From an uncultured Lysobacteraceae bacterium (GTDB taxonomy: Bacteria > Pseudomonadota > Gammaproteobacteria > Xanthomonadales > Xanthomonadaceae): a stretch of 62,545 nucleotides of DNA. Position numbers and translations under genes: made by a program. This document shows, one piece after another, positions 17,155-25,247 of the stretch; the stretch's first letter is position 1, and each line of letters starts with the position of its first letter. A model generated the notes under the pieces. That model did no database searches. It saw only the letters and a program-made list of their open reading frames with translations, and was not told the DNA's origin. The stretch covers positions 1 to 62,545 of the forward strand of contig CAMLLG010000016.1 in assembly GCA_946480825.1 (NCBI GenBank), in the 5' to 3' direction.

Positions 17155-20100
17155 ATGCCTCTCGCCACCGACACCGGTCACACCTCGCGTCATCCCCGCT
17201 GGCTGCGTCACTGGCGCGGCCTGCTGCTGCTTGCGATGGCCCTCGGCGGCGCCGGTGCGGTGGCGCAGGTGGCCGGGCCCACGCCCGCACCGACCTACTG
17301 CTACGGCAACAATGCGGATCCGCAGATCTGCCGGCCGACGCTGGACCAGGCCGAAGCCGCGATGCGCGCCGACCCATTGCTGAAGGGCGCCGGCGATGTC
17401 GTCGAACATTTCGCCACGACACCGATGAGCGCGGACACGCTCCGGCAGCAGTACGCGATCATGGATCGGCGCGCCGAGAGCATCGGCGTGCCGGCCTACT
17501 TCGGCGACTTCGGCGCGTTCGGCAACAGCAACGGCGACTGCACCCTCGGCGAAGATCAGACCGGGCTGCCCGGCTGGTGCGCCAGCGAATCGCAGGTCGT
17601 CGAACTCGGCAAGGCCGCGGTGCGCCGACAGTTTCCCGAATGCATTCCGGGCAGCGCCGACCTCGTCGGCGAGTACAGTCTGCCGACCCTCAATCCGGTC
17701 GCCGGCACCAGCCGCGGCCGGATCAGCTACGGCCAGCGCCGATACCGGGCCAACATGATCTGCGTCGACGGCGCCTACACCAAGGACTTCTACGTCCTGA
17801 AGCAACGCCCGGCGTACTGCCGCACGGGCTTCAAGACGATTTCCGGCGCGGTCATCGACGAACTGCTGACCCAGGATTTCCTGTGCACCGCGCTGGAGGA
17901 CCGCGTCGTCTACATCAGCGCGCCGATCCAGCAATGCGGCAGCTGCGCGGGCAGCCCCAACCCGATCCATCCCGCGACCGGCGAGAAGCGTCGCGCCGAA
18001 GCGGATTTCGAGTTCGCCGGGCAGACCTTCGTGCGTCATTACCGCTCGCTGCGGCAGTTCCGCAACAACCGGCAGTTCGCGGTGGCGTGGACGCATACCT
18101 GGAGCGACCGCATCCTGGCCGGCACCAGCAGCACGGTGCCGTATCTGCACATCGGCGAGGCCGGAGATTACGAAGGCTATCGCGCGCTCGGCGGCAATCG
18201 CCACCGCGGCGAGAATTCGACCGACCGCATCCTCGAACGCGTGAACGCCAACGGCATCGGCTGGCGGCTGTCCATGCCCGACGGCGAACTGCGCGAGTTC
18301 GATACCGACGGCTATCTGATCGCGGTACGCCACCCCGACGATCCGCTGGCGGACGTGTCGATCGCCTACGTCGACAAATCGATTTCCACCGTGACCGACG
18401 CGCAGGGCCGGCGACTGCGCTTCGAATATGCGGGCCGGCTGCTGCGCCGCATCGTGCTGCCGGACGACACGGCGTTCGCCTACGGCTACGACGACAAACT
18501 GAACCTCGTCACGGTGGCGCAACCGGGCGGTACCGTTCGTCAGTACCACTACAACGAACCGGGCCTCGCCAATATCGAGCTTGCCGGCGCCACCGATCGC
18601 CGGCACCACCTCACCGGCATCACCGCCGAGGACGGACGCCGCTACGCATCGTTCGCCTACGATGCGCGCGGCCGTGTCGTGTCCAGCCGCGTGCTGGGGT
18701 CGCCGAACGATGTCGCGACCGTGTCCTATCCGGACGAAGACCACGCCACGCTGCAGACCGCGGATGGCGGCAGCGATGCCTACACGATCCAGCCCGGCAC
18801 CTATCGCCGCATTCTGGGCAACAGCGACGGCGATCGTGCGTCGCAGTTGAGCTACGACGCCGAAGGCCGATTGGCCCGGGTGGTCGACAAGGCCGGCAGC
18901 GTCACCGACTACGCCTACGACAGCGCATCGCTGACCGCCATCACCGAAGCGGCCGGCACGGACGAAGAACGCCGGAACGAAATCGACCGCGACCCCGTCA
19001 CCGCGACGACCACGGCACTGCGCGTGCGCGACAAGACCGGCGCGCTGGTCGCAAGCACGACGTGGACCTACAACGCGCGCCGTCAGACGACGCGCGAATC
19101 CACGATCGATCCGGCCACCGGCGCCAGCCGCGCCACCGATATCGCCTACTGCGACGCCCTCGACGCCACGTGCCCGGTCGTCGGTCTGCTCAAGTCGATC
19201 GACGGCCCGCTGCCGGGCGCAACCGACATCGTCCGCTTCGAATACCGGATGTCCGACGCGCCCGGCTGCGCGAATACGCCCGTTATCTGCACGTATCGCA
19301 AAGGCGACCTGTGGAAGACCATCGATGCGCTCGGTCACACCACGGAGATCCTCGCGTCGGATGCGATGGGTCGCGTGCTTTCGATGCGCGACGCGAACGG
19401 CGTCGAGACCGATCTCGTCCGCGACGCCCGCGGCCGGCCGATCGCGATCAAGGTCCGCGGCACCGACAACGGCAGCGAGACCGACGATCAGCTGACGTGG
19501 ATCGACTATCACCCCACCGGCACCGTCCGCCGCATGGTTCTGGCCGACGGCGTGCAGACGCGGTTCGAATACGACGCCGCGCAACGGCTGACCCGGATCG
19601 TCGACGGTGCCGGCAACACCCTCGACTTCACCCTCAACCCGGCCGGCGACGTGGTCGGCGAACACACGCGCGACAGTGCGGGCGCGCTGCTGCGCACGCT
19701 CTCGCGCACCTACGACACCCTCGGCCGGCTGCAGGCGGTGAAGGACGCCGAACTGCGCGCGACCACTTTCGCGTACGACGCCGTCGACAATCTCACCCTG
19801 GAGACCGACGCCCTCGGACGCAGGACCACGCACGATCACGACGCGCTCGGCCGGCTGCGCAGCAGCCTGCAGGACGTGGACGGCCTGGCCGCACGGACGC
19901 AGTTGCACTACGACACTCTCGACCGCGTGGTGCGCGTCACCGATCCGAACGGCCTGCACACCGACACCGTTTACAACGGCTTCGGCGATGTCGTCTCCAC
20001 GACCAGCCCGGACACCGGCACCACGACATCGACCTACGACGCGGCCGGTCGCGTCCACTCCGTCACCGATGCCCGCGGCATCACCACGACCTACGGCTAC

Positions 20101-22368
20101 GACGCACTGGACCGGGTGACGTCGGTCACTTATCCCGACAACAGCCGCGATATGAGTTTCGTCTACGACGTTGCGCCCGCCGAATGCCCGGCGACCGAGC
20201 GCTTCCACGTCGGCCGCCTCGCGCGCATGACCGACGCCAGCGGCGCGACCGCATTCTGCTACGACCGCTTCGGCCACCTCACCCGAAAATTGCAGGCCAC
20301 GCAGGGCCGCACCTTCGCCGTGCGCTACGACTACACGCCGCGCGCCGGCAGCGGCAACGGTGTGTTGCTGCGTCCGCGTCCGCCCGCCGGCCATCTCATG
20401 GGCCTGACCTATCCCGACGGCGCGCAGGTGCGCATCGACCGCAATCAGCTGCGCGAGATCACCACGCTCATCGTGACCCTGGCCGACGGTCGGACCGAGA
20501 CGCTGCTGCGCAACGCGCAGTACTACCCGTTCGGCCCGGCCTCGCGCTGGACCTACGGCAACGGCCGCACGCTCGCGCGGTCGCTCAATCAGAACTACTT
20601 GCCCGGTTTCGTCGAAGACACCCGCGCAGGCGGCCTCAGCGAAGGCTATTGGTTCGATGCCGTCGGCAATCTGCAGTCGCTGCAGCGCGCGGACCAGAGC
20701 GCGCCATCGAAACGCACTTACGACTACGACGGTCTGGACCGGCTCACCGGCGTGCGCGACGGCGCCAGCGCCGCACTGCTGCAGGGCTACGCATACGACA
20801 AGACCGGCAACCGCACGCGCGAGACCGAAGGCAGCGTGGTGCGCGACTACGCCTATGCCGCCGACACGCATCGACTGGTGACCGCGGCGGGACTGTCGCG
20901 ACAGTACGACGCTGCCGGCAACACCACGCGCATCGGACCCACGACGACCGCCGCGCAAACGACGGCGCCGGTCGCCTCCGGCGCGCGCACAAAACCGACC
21001 CGCAGCTGGCGTCTGGATCTGCAGACACGGGCCCACGCCCGCAGGGACGCGAAGCACGATCGTCCGCGGCCGACAGCCCCACTGTCATCCCGAGCCGCAG
21101 GCGAGGGACCTGCTGTCGCTTCATCCGCAACAAAAGCCTTCCCGCCCCACATCGTCCGCGACTTCATCTACGACGACAGCGGTCGCATGCGTCAGGTCCG
21201 GCACGACGGCGTCGTGGCGATGGACTACCGCTACAACGCCCGCGGCGAACGCGTCCATCGCAGCGGCGGCGGGCAATCGGTCACCACCGTGTACGACGAA
21301 GCCGGCCGTTGGCTCGGCGACTACGACGCCAGCGGCCAACCGATCCAGCAGGCGATCTGGCTGGACGATCTCCCGGTCGGCCTGCTGGTCGGCGCCGGTG
21401 CGAACCAGACGTTGTATTACCTCCAACCCGATGCGCTTGGCAGCCCGCGCGTCGCCATCGACCCGGTCCGCGACGTGGCCATCTGGCGCTGGGACCTGAC
21501 CGGCGAAGCTTTCGGCGACAGCGTCCCGAACGAAGACCCGGACGGCGACGGCACCGCCTTCGTACTCGACATGCGCTTCCCCGGCCAGCGCCACGACGCC
21601 GCGACCGGGCTGTATCACAACTACTTCCGCGATTACGATCCGACCGTCGGCCGCTACGTGCAGAGCGACCCGATCGGCCTCGCCGGCGGCATCAGCACCT
21701 ACGCCTACGGCAACGGCGCGCCGCTGGGGTTCAGCGACCCGCTCGGTCTTCGCGGCAATCCGCTGGGCGACATGTTCGGCCGCATGATCGCCCGCCCGAT
21801 GGTGGAACGGATGGGCGGCGGCCTGCTGGCACGAGCCGCGAGTCAGGCCGCGAAGCAACGCGCCGACATGCGGCGCGCGCAGAAGATGCTGGAGCGGATG
21901 CAGGGCATCTGGGGCAGGATCGGACGCGGTGGTAAACGTGGGGCGGATGAGGTGCCGCAGGGGTGTGAAGCAACCAAAAACTCTGGAACACAAAATGGTC
22001 GCGTTGCTTTGGACAACAATGCACTCATTGCTGCAATTGAGAAAAACCAAACTGCCGCAGTTGATGCGGCAATTGGCGGCAGGACACCTATTGTTTCGAG
22101 ACAAGCAGCAAGAGAATTTCTTTGGAAAGGAGATAAGGAAGCTCTAAGGCGATTTCTCTCTGAACGAGGTGGCCATATCGCAAAATCGGGCACGGAGTCT
22201 GACGTTGCATCTTTGCGTGCGTTGGCAGAGTCGATGGGCAGAAGCTCAAAGATCAAGGACATCCGCGTGGCAGCATCCGCTCAAACGGAAAGGGTTAGCA
22301 TTATAACTAGAGACGCTAGATTCAGAAATTTTTTGAATGAAATTGGAATCGGTGGAGAATCATTCTGA
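17155..22368 (+). CDS. RHS-repeat polymorphic toxin with PIN-like C-terminal tip
   Basis: 1737 residues. Signal-like N-terminus (RGLLLLAMALGGAGAVAQ), a Cys-containing 250-residue leader, a DUF6531-like start (NPIHPATGEKRRAEADFEF), then dozens of YD/RHS repeats forming the cocoon shell. The RHS core end runs from about 1420 to 1535 (LDMRFPGQRHDAATGLYHNY, GRYVQSDPIGLAGG, SDPLGL). After a linker ending DEVPQGC the DNA turns AT-rich and the tip begins. It has the acidic set of PIN ribonucleases at the usual spacing: Asp1620 (VALDNNAL), Glu1654, Asp1702 (IKDIRVAA) and Asp1720 (IITRDARF). It is thus probably an RNA-cutting toxin used against neighbours. An insert of repeat DNA is translated near residues 1277-1330. 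Immunity candidate overlaps its stop codon. Confidence 0.92.
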   Translation: MPLATDTGHTSRHPRWLRHWRGLLLLAMALGGAGAVAQVAGPTPAPTYCYGNNADPQICRPTLDQAEAAMRADPLLKGAGDVVEHFATTPMSADTLRQQYAIMDRRAESIGVPAYFGDFGAFGNSNGDCTLGEDQTGLPGWCASESQVVELGKAAVRRQFPECIPGSADLVGEYSLPTLNPVAGTSRGRISYGQRRYRANMICVDGAYTKDFYVLKQRPAYCRTGFKTISGAVIDELLTQDFLCTALEDRVVYISAPIQQCGSCAGSPNPIHPATGEKRRAEADFEFAGQTFVRHYRSLRQFRNNRQFAVAWTHTWSDRILAGTSSTVPYLHIGEAGDYEGYRALGGNRHRGENSTDRILERVNANGIGWRLSMPDGELREFDTDGYLIAVRHPDDPLADVSIAYVDKSISTVTDAQGRRLRFEYAGRLLRRIVLPDDTAFAYGYDDKLNLVTVAQPGGTVRQYHYNEPGLANIELAGATDRRHHLTGITAEDGRRYASFAYDARGRVVSSRVLGSPNDVATVSYPDEDHATLQTADGGSDAYTIQPGTYRRILGNSDGDRASQLSYDAEGRLARVVDKAGSVTDYAYDSASLTAITEAAGTDEERRNEIDRDPVTATTTALRVRDKTGALVASTTWTYNARRQTTRESTIDPATGASRATDIAYCDALDATCPVVGLLKSIDGPLPGATDIVRFEYRMSDAPGCANTPVICTYRKGDLWKTIDALGHTTEILASDAMGRVLSMRDANGVETDLVRDARGRPIAIKVRGTDNGSETDDQLTWIDYHPTGTVRRMVLADGVQTRFEYDAAQRLTRIVDGAGNTLDFTLNPAGDVVGEHTRDSAGALLRTLSRTYDTLGRLQAVKDAELRATTFAYDAVDNLTLETDALGRRTTHDHDALGRLRSSLQDVDGLAARTQLHYDTLDRVVRVTDPNGLHTDTVYNGFGDVVSTTSPDTGTTTSTYDAAGRVHSVTDARGITTTYGYDALDRVTSVTYPDNSRDMSFVYDVAPAECPATERFHVGRLARMTDASGATAFCYDRFGHLTRKLQATQGRTFAVRYDYTPRAGSGNGVLLRPRPPAGHLMGLTYPDGAQVRIDRNQLREITTLIVTLADGRTETLLRNAQYYPFGPASRWTYGNGRTLARSLNQNYLPGFVEDTRAGGLSEGYWFDAVGNLQSLQRADQSAPSKRTYDYDGLDRLTGVRDGASAALLQGYAYDKTGNRTRETEGSVVRDYAYAADTHRLVTAAGLSRQYDAAGNTTRIGPTTTAAQTTAPVASGARTKPTRSWRLDLQTRAHARRDAKHDRPRPTAPLSSRAAGEGPAVASSATKAFPPHIVRDFIYDDSGRMRQVRHDGVVAMDYRYNARGERVHRSGGGQSVTTVYDEAGRWLGDYDASGQPIQQAIWLDDLPVGLLVGAGANQTLYYLQPDALGSPRVAIDPVRDVAIWRWDLTGEAFGDSVPNEDPDGDGTAFVLDMRFPGQRHDAATGLYHNYFRDYDPTVGRYVQSDPIGLAGGISTYAYGNGAPLGFSDPLGLRGNPLGDMFGRMIARPMVERMGGGLLARAASQAAKQRADMRRAQKMLERMQGIWGRIGRGGKRGADEVPQGCEATKNSGTQNGRVALDNNALIAAIEKNQTAAVDAAIGGRTPIVSRQAAREFLWKGDKEALRRFLSERGGHIAKSGTESDVASLRALAESMGRSSKIKDIRVAASAQTERVSIITRDARFRNFLNEIGIGGESF
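21084..21120. repeat. Dispersed repeat unit inserted in frame in the RHS gene
   Basis: The segment starts GTCATCCCGAGCC and contains GAGGGACCTGCT. It is clearly related to one arm of the long inverted repeat at 54292-54382. Here it is translated (LSSRAAGEGPAVASS) between YD repeats. The surrounding 20985-21145 also lacks the YD pattern and looks like inserted DNA. Confidence 0.6.
21516..21968. repeat. Direct repeat copy 1 (RHS core end, inside intact gene)
   Basis: This 453-base segment recurs at 23619-24071 with constant offset 2103 and no net insertion or deletion. The first 250 bases are almost identical and the last part is more diverged. It encodes the RHS core end and linker up to DEVPQGC, the exact point where the two tips part. 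Confidence 0.9.
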
Positions 22369-22739
22369 TGAGTGCTTATAACTGGATCGAAATCAACAGA
22401 AATTGCCCTTCCTGTCATTCAGATGCTCGCATAAATTGCCAAGTTCACTACTTCTCTGACTATTCAGGAGATGATTCCGGAAGATTTCATGACCGCAATT
22501 ATCGTCTTGGACAGGCGATGTCTTGGTGGGATCAATCTGATCCAAAGTATCTCTCTTTTCTTGAAGGAGAATCAAAGCCCGATGGAATGAAAGTAGATCG
22601 ATTGATTGAATGCTGCTATAGCACATGCATGTCCTGCGGTGCAGACCTATATGTACTAATCGCCTTTTCATCCAACATACCTGAGAAAATATTGGACCTT
22701 GGATTGCTCGCGGACTGGCCTGAAAATTATCCAAGATAA
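22368..22739 (+). CDS. Candidate immunity protein for the PIN-like RHS tip
   Basis: 123-residue acidic cytoplasmic protein whose ATG overlaps the RHS stop as TGATG, the usual layout for a toxin/immunity pair. It carries two Cys pairs (Cys13/Cys16 in CPSC and Cys87/Cys90 in CMSC) able to form a zinc ribbon, with a Trp/Asp-rich centre (GQAMSWWDQSDPKY). AT-rich like the tip it follows, so the two were probably acquired together. The protective role is inferred from position; I do not recognise the family. Confidence 0.7.
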   Translation: MSAYNWIEINRNCPSCHSDARINCQVHYFSDYSGDDSGRFHDRNYRLGQAMSWWDQSDPKYLSFLEGESKPDGMKVDRLIECCYSTCMSCGADLYVLIAFSSNIPEKILDLGLLADWPENYPR

Positions 22740-22810
22740 GTCTGCGATTTAGGCTGTAAAAACAATATTTTAAGATCTTCTGAAGAACTCAGAATGCGAG
22801 CCGAAGTGAA

Positions 22811-22948
22811 CAGAAGATACTGAAAAGGATGCAGAGCATCTGGGGCGGGATCGGACGGGACGGAAAGCGCGAATTGGATCTGGTGAGAAGCAGATATCGG
22901 CTTAAAAATACGATGAGCATGACCAACCAAGACTGGGCGAATTCATGA
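22811..22948 (+). pseudogene. Scar of a former RHS tip junction
   Basis: Translation from 22811 gives QKILKRMQSIWGGIGRDGKR, matching the linker QKMLERMQGIWGRIGRGGKR of the intact RHS protein, then diverges and stops at TGA 22946-22948. There is no start codon, no core and no toxin domain. Its stop overlaps the ATG of the barstar-like gene, so it marks where an older tip/immunity unit once joined the RHS gene. Confidence 0.75.
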
Positions 22949-23235
22949 TCATTATCATCGATGGAACGAAGATTCACAGCGAGCGTGACTTGCACGGAAT
23001 ATTGATGAATGAACTCGGCTTAGGCGATTTCTACGGATACAACTTGGCGGCCTTGTGGGATCGGTTGACAACGGATGTCGTGAGACCTGTCAAAATCGTG
23101 TGGAAACATTCAGAGCAAAGTCGTGTCGCCTTGGGAAATGAGATTTTTGCCAAGTACGTGAAGCTTTTCAAAGATGCAGTTGAACAGGACGTACTTTATG
23201 GACTGGAAGATAGGCTTGAGTTCATCTGTGAATAG
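22945..23235 (+). CDS. Barstar-family ribonuclease inhibitor (orphan immunity gene)
   Basis: 96 residues, the usual barstar length. The barstar core is clear: DLHGILMNELGLG, then FYGYNLAALWDRLT, aligning with the inhibitor helix of barstar. In Bacillus barstar numbering Trp38 and Asp39 are kept, while the barnase-binding Asp35 is Ala here, so it is likely tuned to a different nuclease. No barnase-like toxin remains nearby; only the RHS linker scar precedes it. It probably protects against a tip still carried by relatives, or is a relic of the previous tip. Confidence 0.85.
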   Translation: MIIIIDGTKIHSERDLHGILMNELGLGDFYGYNLAALWDRLTTDVVRPVKIVWKHSEQSRVALGNEIFAKYVKLFKDAVEQDVLYGLEDRLEFICE

Positions 23236-23310
23236 AAAAAAATGTAATTTCCAAGCACAGGCGAATTTCTAGAAGCTTTCGGCATTGAGCCGATTGAAGA
23301 AGATTCGAGC

Positions 23311-23586
23311 ATGGCCTATTGCCGTTATGTCAAAAAATCAGTCGATGGCAACCAAGAAATGGACTTCTCCTTCAGTGCGGTTTATGAATCGTTCCAAGTC
23401 ATAATTCGATGCAGTGGAAAGGAGCTGGCAACGATTTCAGGGGAAGGTGTTCGGTTTATTGAAATCCGTAATGATCTATCTGGTGCTGGCGTACACGTAG
23501 TATTTGATGCCGGAAGCGGAGCTTCGGAAGCCACATTAGTCATGGAACCAAATTTGCATTGTCATTGGTGGGTATTGCGAAGGTGA
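23311..23586 (+). CDS. Orphan immunity-like protein, probably 5' truncated
   Basis: 91 residues from ATG 23311. The reading frame with sensible protein sequence continues upstream for about 20 codons (GEFLEAFGIEPIEEDSS) to a TAA at about 23248 with no start codon, so the original beginning has been lost. Content is beta-rich (DFSFSAVYESFQVIIRC, GVHVVFDAGSG). Family not recognised with confidence. It lies directly before the duplicated RHS core fragment and is AT-rich like the other small genes here. May be a pseudogene. Confidence 0.5.
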   Translation: MAYCRYVKKSVDGNQEMDFSFSAVYESFQVIIRCSGKELATISGEGVRFIEIRNDLSGAGVHVVFDAGSGASEATLVMEPNLHCHWWVLRR

Positions 23587-23618
23587 AATTGTCAATAAAG
23601 ACTGGAACACTTACGCGA

Positions 23619-24071
23619 CGACAGCATCCCGAACGAAGACCCCGACGGCGACGGCACCGCCTTCGTGCTCGACATGCGCTTCCCCGGCCAGCGCCACGAC
23701 GCCGCGACCGGGCTGTATCACAACTACTTCCGCGATTACGATCCGACCGTCGGCCGCTACGTGCAGAGCGACCCGATCGGCCTCGCCGGCGGCATCAGCA
23801 CCTACGCCTACGGCAACGGCGCGCCGCTGGGGTTCAGCGACCCGCTGGGTCTTCGCGGCAATCCGCTGGGCGACATGTTCGGCCGGATGATCGCGCGCCC
23901 GATCGTGCAGCGGATGGGCGGCGGACTGCTGGCACGCGGTGCGAGCGCGGCGGCGAAGGCACGCGCGCAAGCCCGGCGCGCAGCGGCGCTGGCACAACGC
24001 ATGCAGGGCATCTGGGGCAGGATCGCGCGGTGTGGGAAGCGCGGGGCGGATGAGGTACCGCAGGGGTGTGA
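23619..24071. repeat. Direct repeat copy 2 (RHS core end, headless)
   Basis: Partner of 21516-21968; same length, offset 2103. It ends in GGGTGTGA, after which the two downstream sequences are unrelated. Confidence 0.9.
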
Positions 24072-24474
24072 GGGTGTTGCAAACAGCCGGAAGCCATTGT
24101 TCAGCTCGAATGAGCTTACAGGTGTAGAGAGGGCGTCTGACGCTTTGATCGAATCCGTTGCAAAGAGGGGATCGATCACTTGGGCGACTAAGGGGAGTGA
24201 TGCAGAGAGATACCTTAATTACAGAAATGCTGAAGCTGCCGCATTGGGGCCTGAAGACATCATCCTCCGCCCTAATCCAAGCAAGCCTGCCGTTCTTGAG
24301 GAGCTTTTGCACGGTACCCAGCAAAGGCTGGGTATCGTGGATAGATTGGGCACTAGCGGCATGGGGAGCGCAGAAACACACGTCAAGGATTTCATGCTCC
24401 GCCATCAAAGAATGCTTGGTCTTAGTGCTGAAGACGCACGGAGACTGCAAATTCTCAGAGATATGGGGCTTTGA
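23619..24474 (+). pseudogene. Headless RHS core fragment with a second toxin tip (silent cassette)
   Basis: The first 453 bases are direct repeat copy 2 of the RHS core end (23619-24071). The frame has a TAA just upstream (about 23594) and only internal starts (GTG 23665, ATG 23674), no secretion part and no shell, so it is not a complete toxin. After PQGCEG the tip differs from the active one. Its last about 130 residues include AVLEELLHGTQQRLG, an EELLH motif suggestive of a zincin-like metallopeptidase toxin, and end AEDARRLQILRDMGL. Recombination across the 453-bp repeat would place this tip on the intact RHS gene. Confidence 0.7.
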
Positions 24475-24476
24475 TC

Positions 24477-24734
24477 ATGAAATTTAGAATGCGCGTTGAC
24501 GATGTTTTCAAGGTCTGGGACAAAACAATCTTTGCAGGTGAATTGGCTGTGGTCGATGCAGCGGTTATCAGTGGAAAATGCTTTCTCCAAATTGACGGAA
24601 TTAATTTTGCAGAAATTGAGATAAAAGGCGAGGTTCAAAGCCGATCACCTTACCGAGATCTGTGGACCGACCAAGTGATCAACATTTGCTCTAAAGACTT
24701 GATCGAGCATGATGTTTGGTTGATCGCAGATTAG
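24477..24734 (+). CDS. Candidate immunity protein for the second RHS tip
   Basis: 85 residues; ATG 24477 lies two bases after the stop of the silent RHS cassette. Small, acidic and beta-rich (VWDKTIFAGELAVVDAAV, CFLQIDGINFAEIEI), AT-rich codons. The position makes it the presumed partner of the EELLH-containing tip. Family not recognised. Confidence 0.65.
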   Translation: MKFRMRVDDVFKVWDKTIFAGELAVVDAAVISGKCFLQIDGINFAEIEIKGEVQSRSPYRDLWTDQVINICSKDLIEHDVWLIAD

Positions 24735-24813
24735 GAGGCGCAGGCACCAATTTCTCTATGGAAGGCCTGAGCAGATCGTCTCAGTGAATTCATTTGTTCT
24801 ACTGAGAAAACTG

Positions 24814-25182
24814 ATGAGAATCTACAAAAGATACCGATGCGATCATGGCCACGAATGGACCGTGCAGACGGTAAATGGCGCGACTGATGAAATAGGCGAT
24901 ACTTACTGCCCGCCTGGGCATATTGCTGTCACTTGCAACGTGGAAGCACCATCCGATGAAGTTCAAGTCCTTCTACGGCCAGCCGCGAGGATCGTCGACC
25001 GCATTACGGGATCCGAATGGGGGAAGGGTCGTTACTTTATTGTGCTGCTCGACTGTAACGATCGAGAGATCGGCGTTTCGAACGATCATTTCTCCTGGGA
25101 TGAAGTACTGAAGTTGGCATCCTTGTTCAAGGGAAAGGATAAAAAATCGGCAATGGAATGGTGGAAGCGGAAGAAACTTTGA
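24814..25182 (+). CDS. Small AT-rich orphan, possible additional immunity protein
   Basis: 122 residues from ATG 24814 (a GTG at 24784 would add ten). N-terminus YRCDHGHEWTVQ with a later YCPPGH gives Cys/His residues of a possible small zinc site; the C-terminus is basic (KGKDKKSAMEWWKRKKL). No RHS linker scar precedes it within the 79 bases after the previous gene. Placed last in the RHS island; role inferred from context only. Confidence 0.6.
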   Translation: MRIYKRYRCDHGHEWTVQTVNGATDEIGDTYCPPGHIAVTCNVEAPSDEVQVLLRPAARIVDRITGSEWGKGRYFIVLLDCNDREIGVSNDHFSWDEVLKLASLFKGKDKKSAMEWWKRKKL

Positions 25183-25247
25183 AGGCAACTATTCGAGGGG
25201 AAATCCCTGCAGAATGAGCGCCTTCGAAACGAATGGCCGTCCCCACC

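Noticed and set aside
14530..21057. Open frame of 2175 codons on the minus strand across plsB and RHS
   Set aside because: It is the mirror of high-GC coding sequence on the plus strand, with Arg/Val/Gly-biased content and no domain; plsB and RHS motifs are unambiguous.
23559..24053. Alternative frame across the second RHS core copy
   Set aside because: Arg/Pro-rich shadow; the true frame repeats the RHS core residues.
23665..24474. Independent protein gene starting at GTG 23665
   Set aside because: The start falls inside duplicated RHS core sequence and there is no ribosome site; better treated as a headless cassette.
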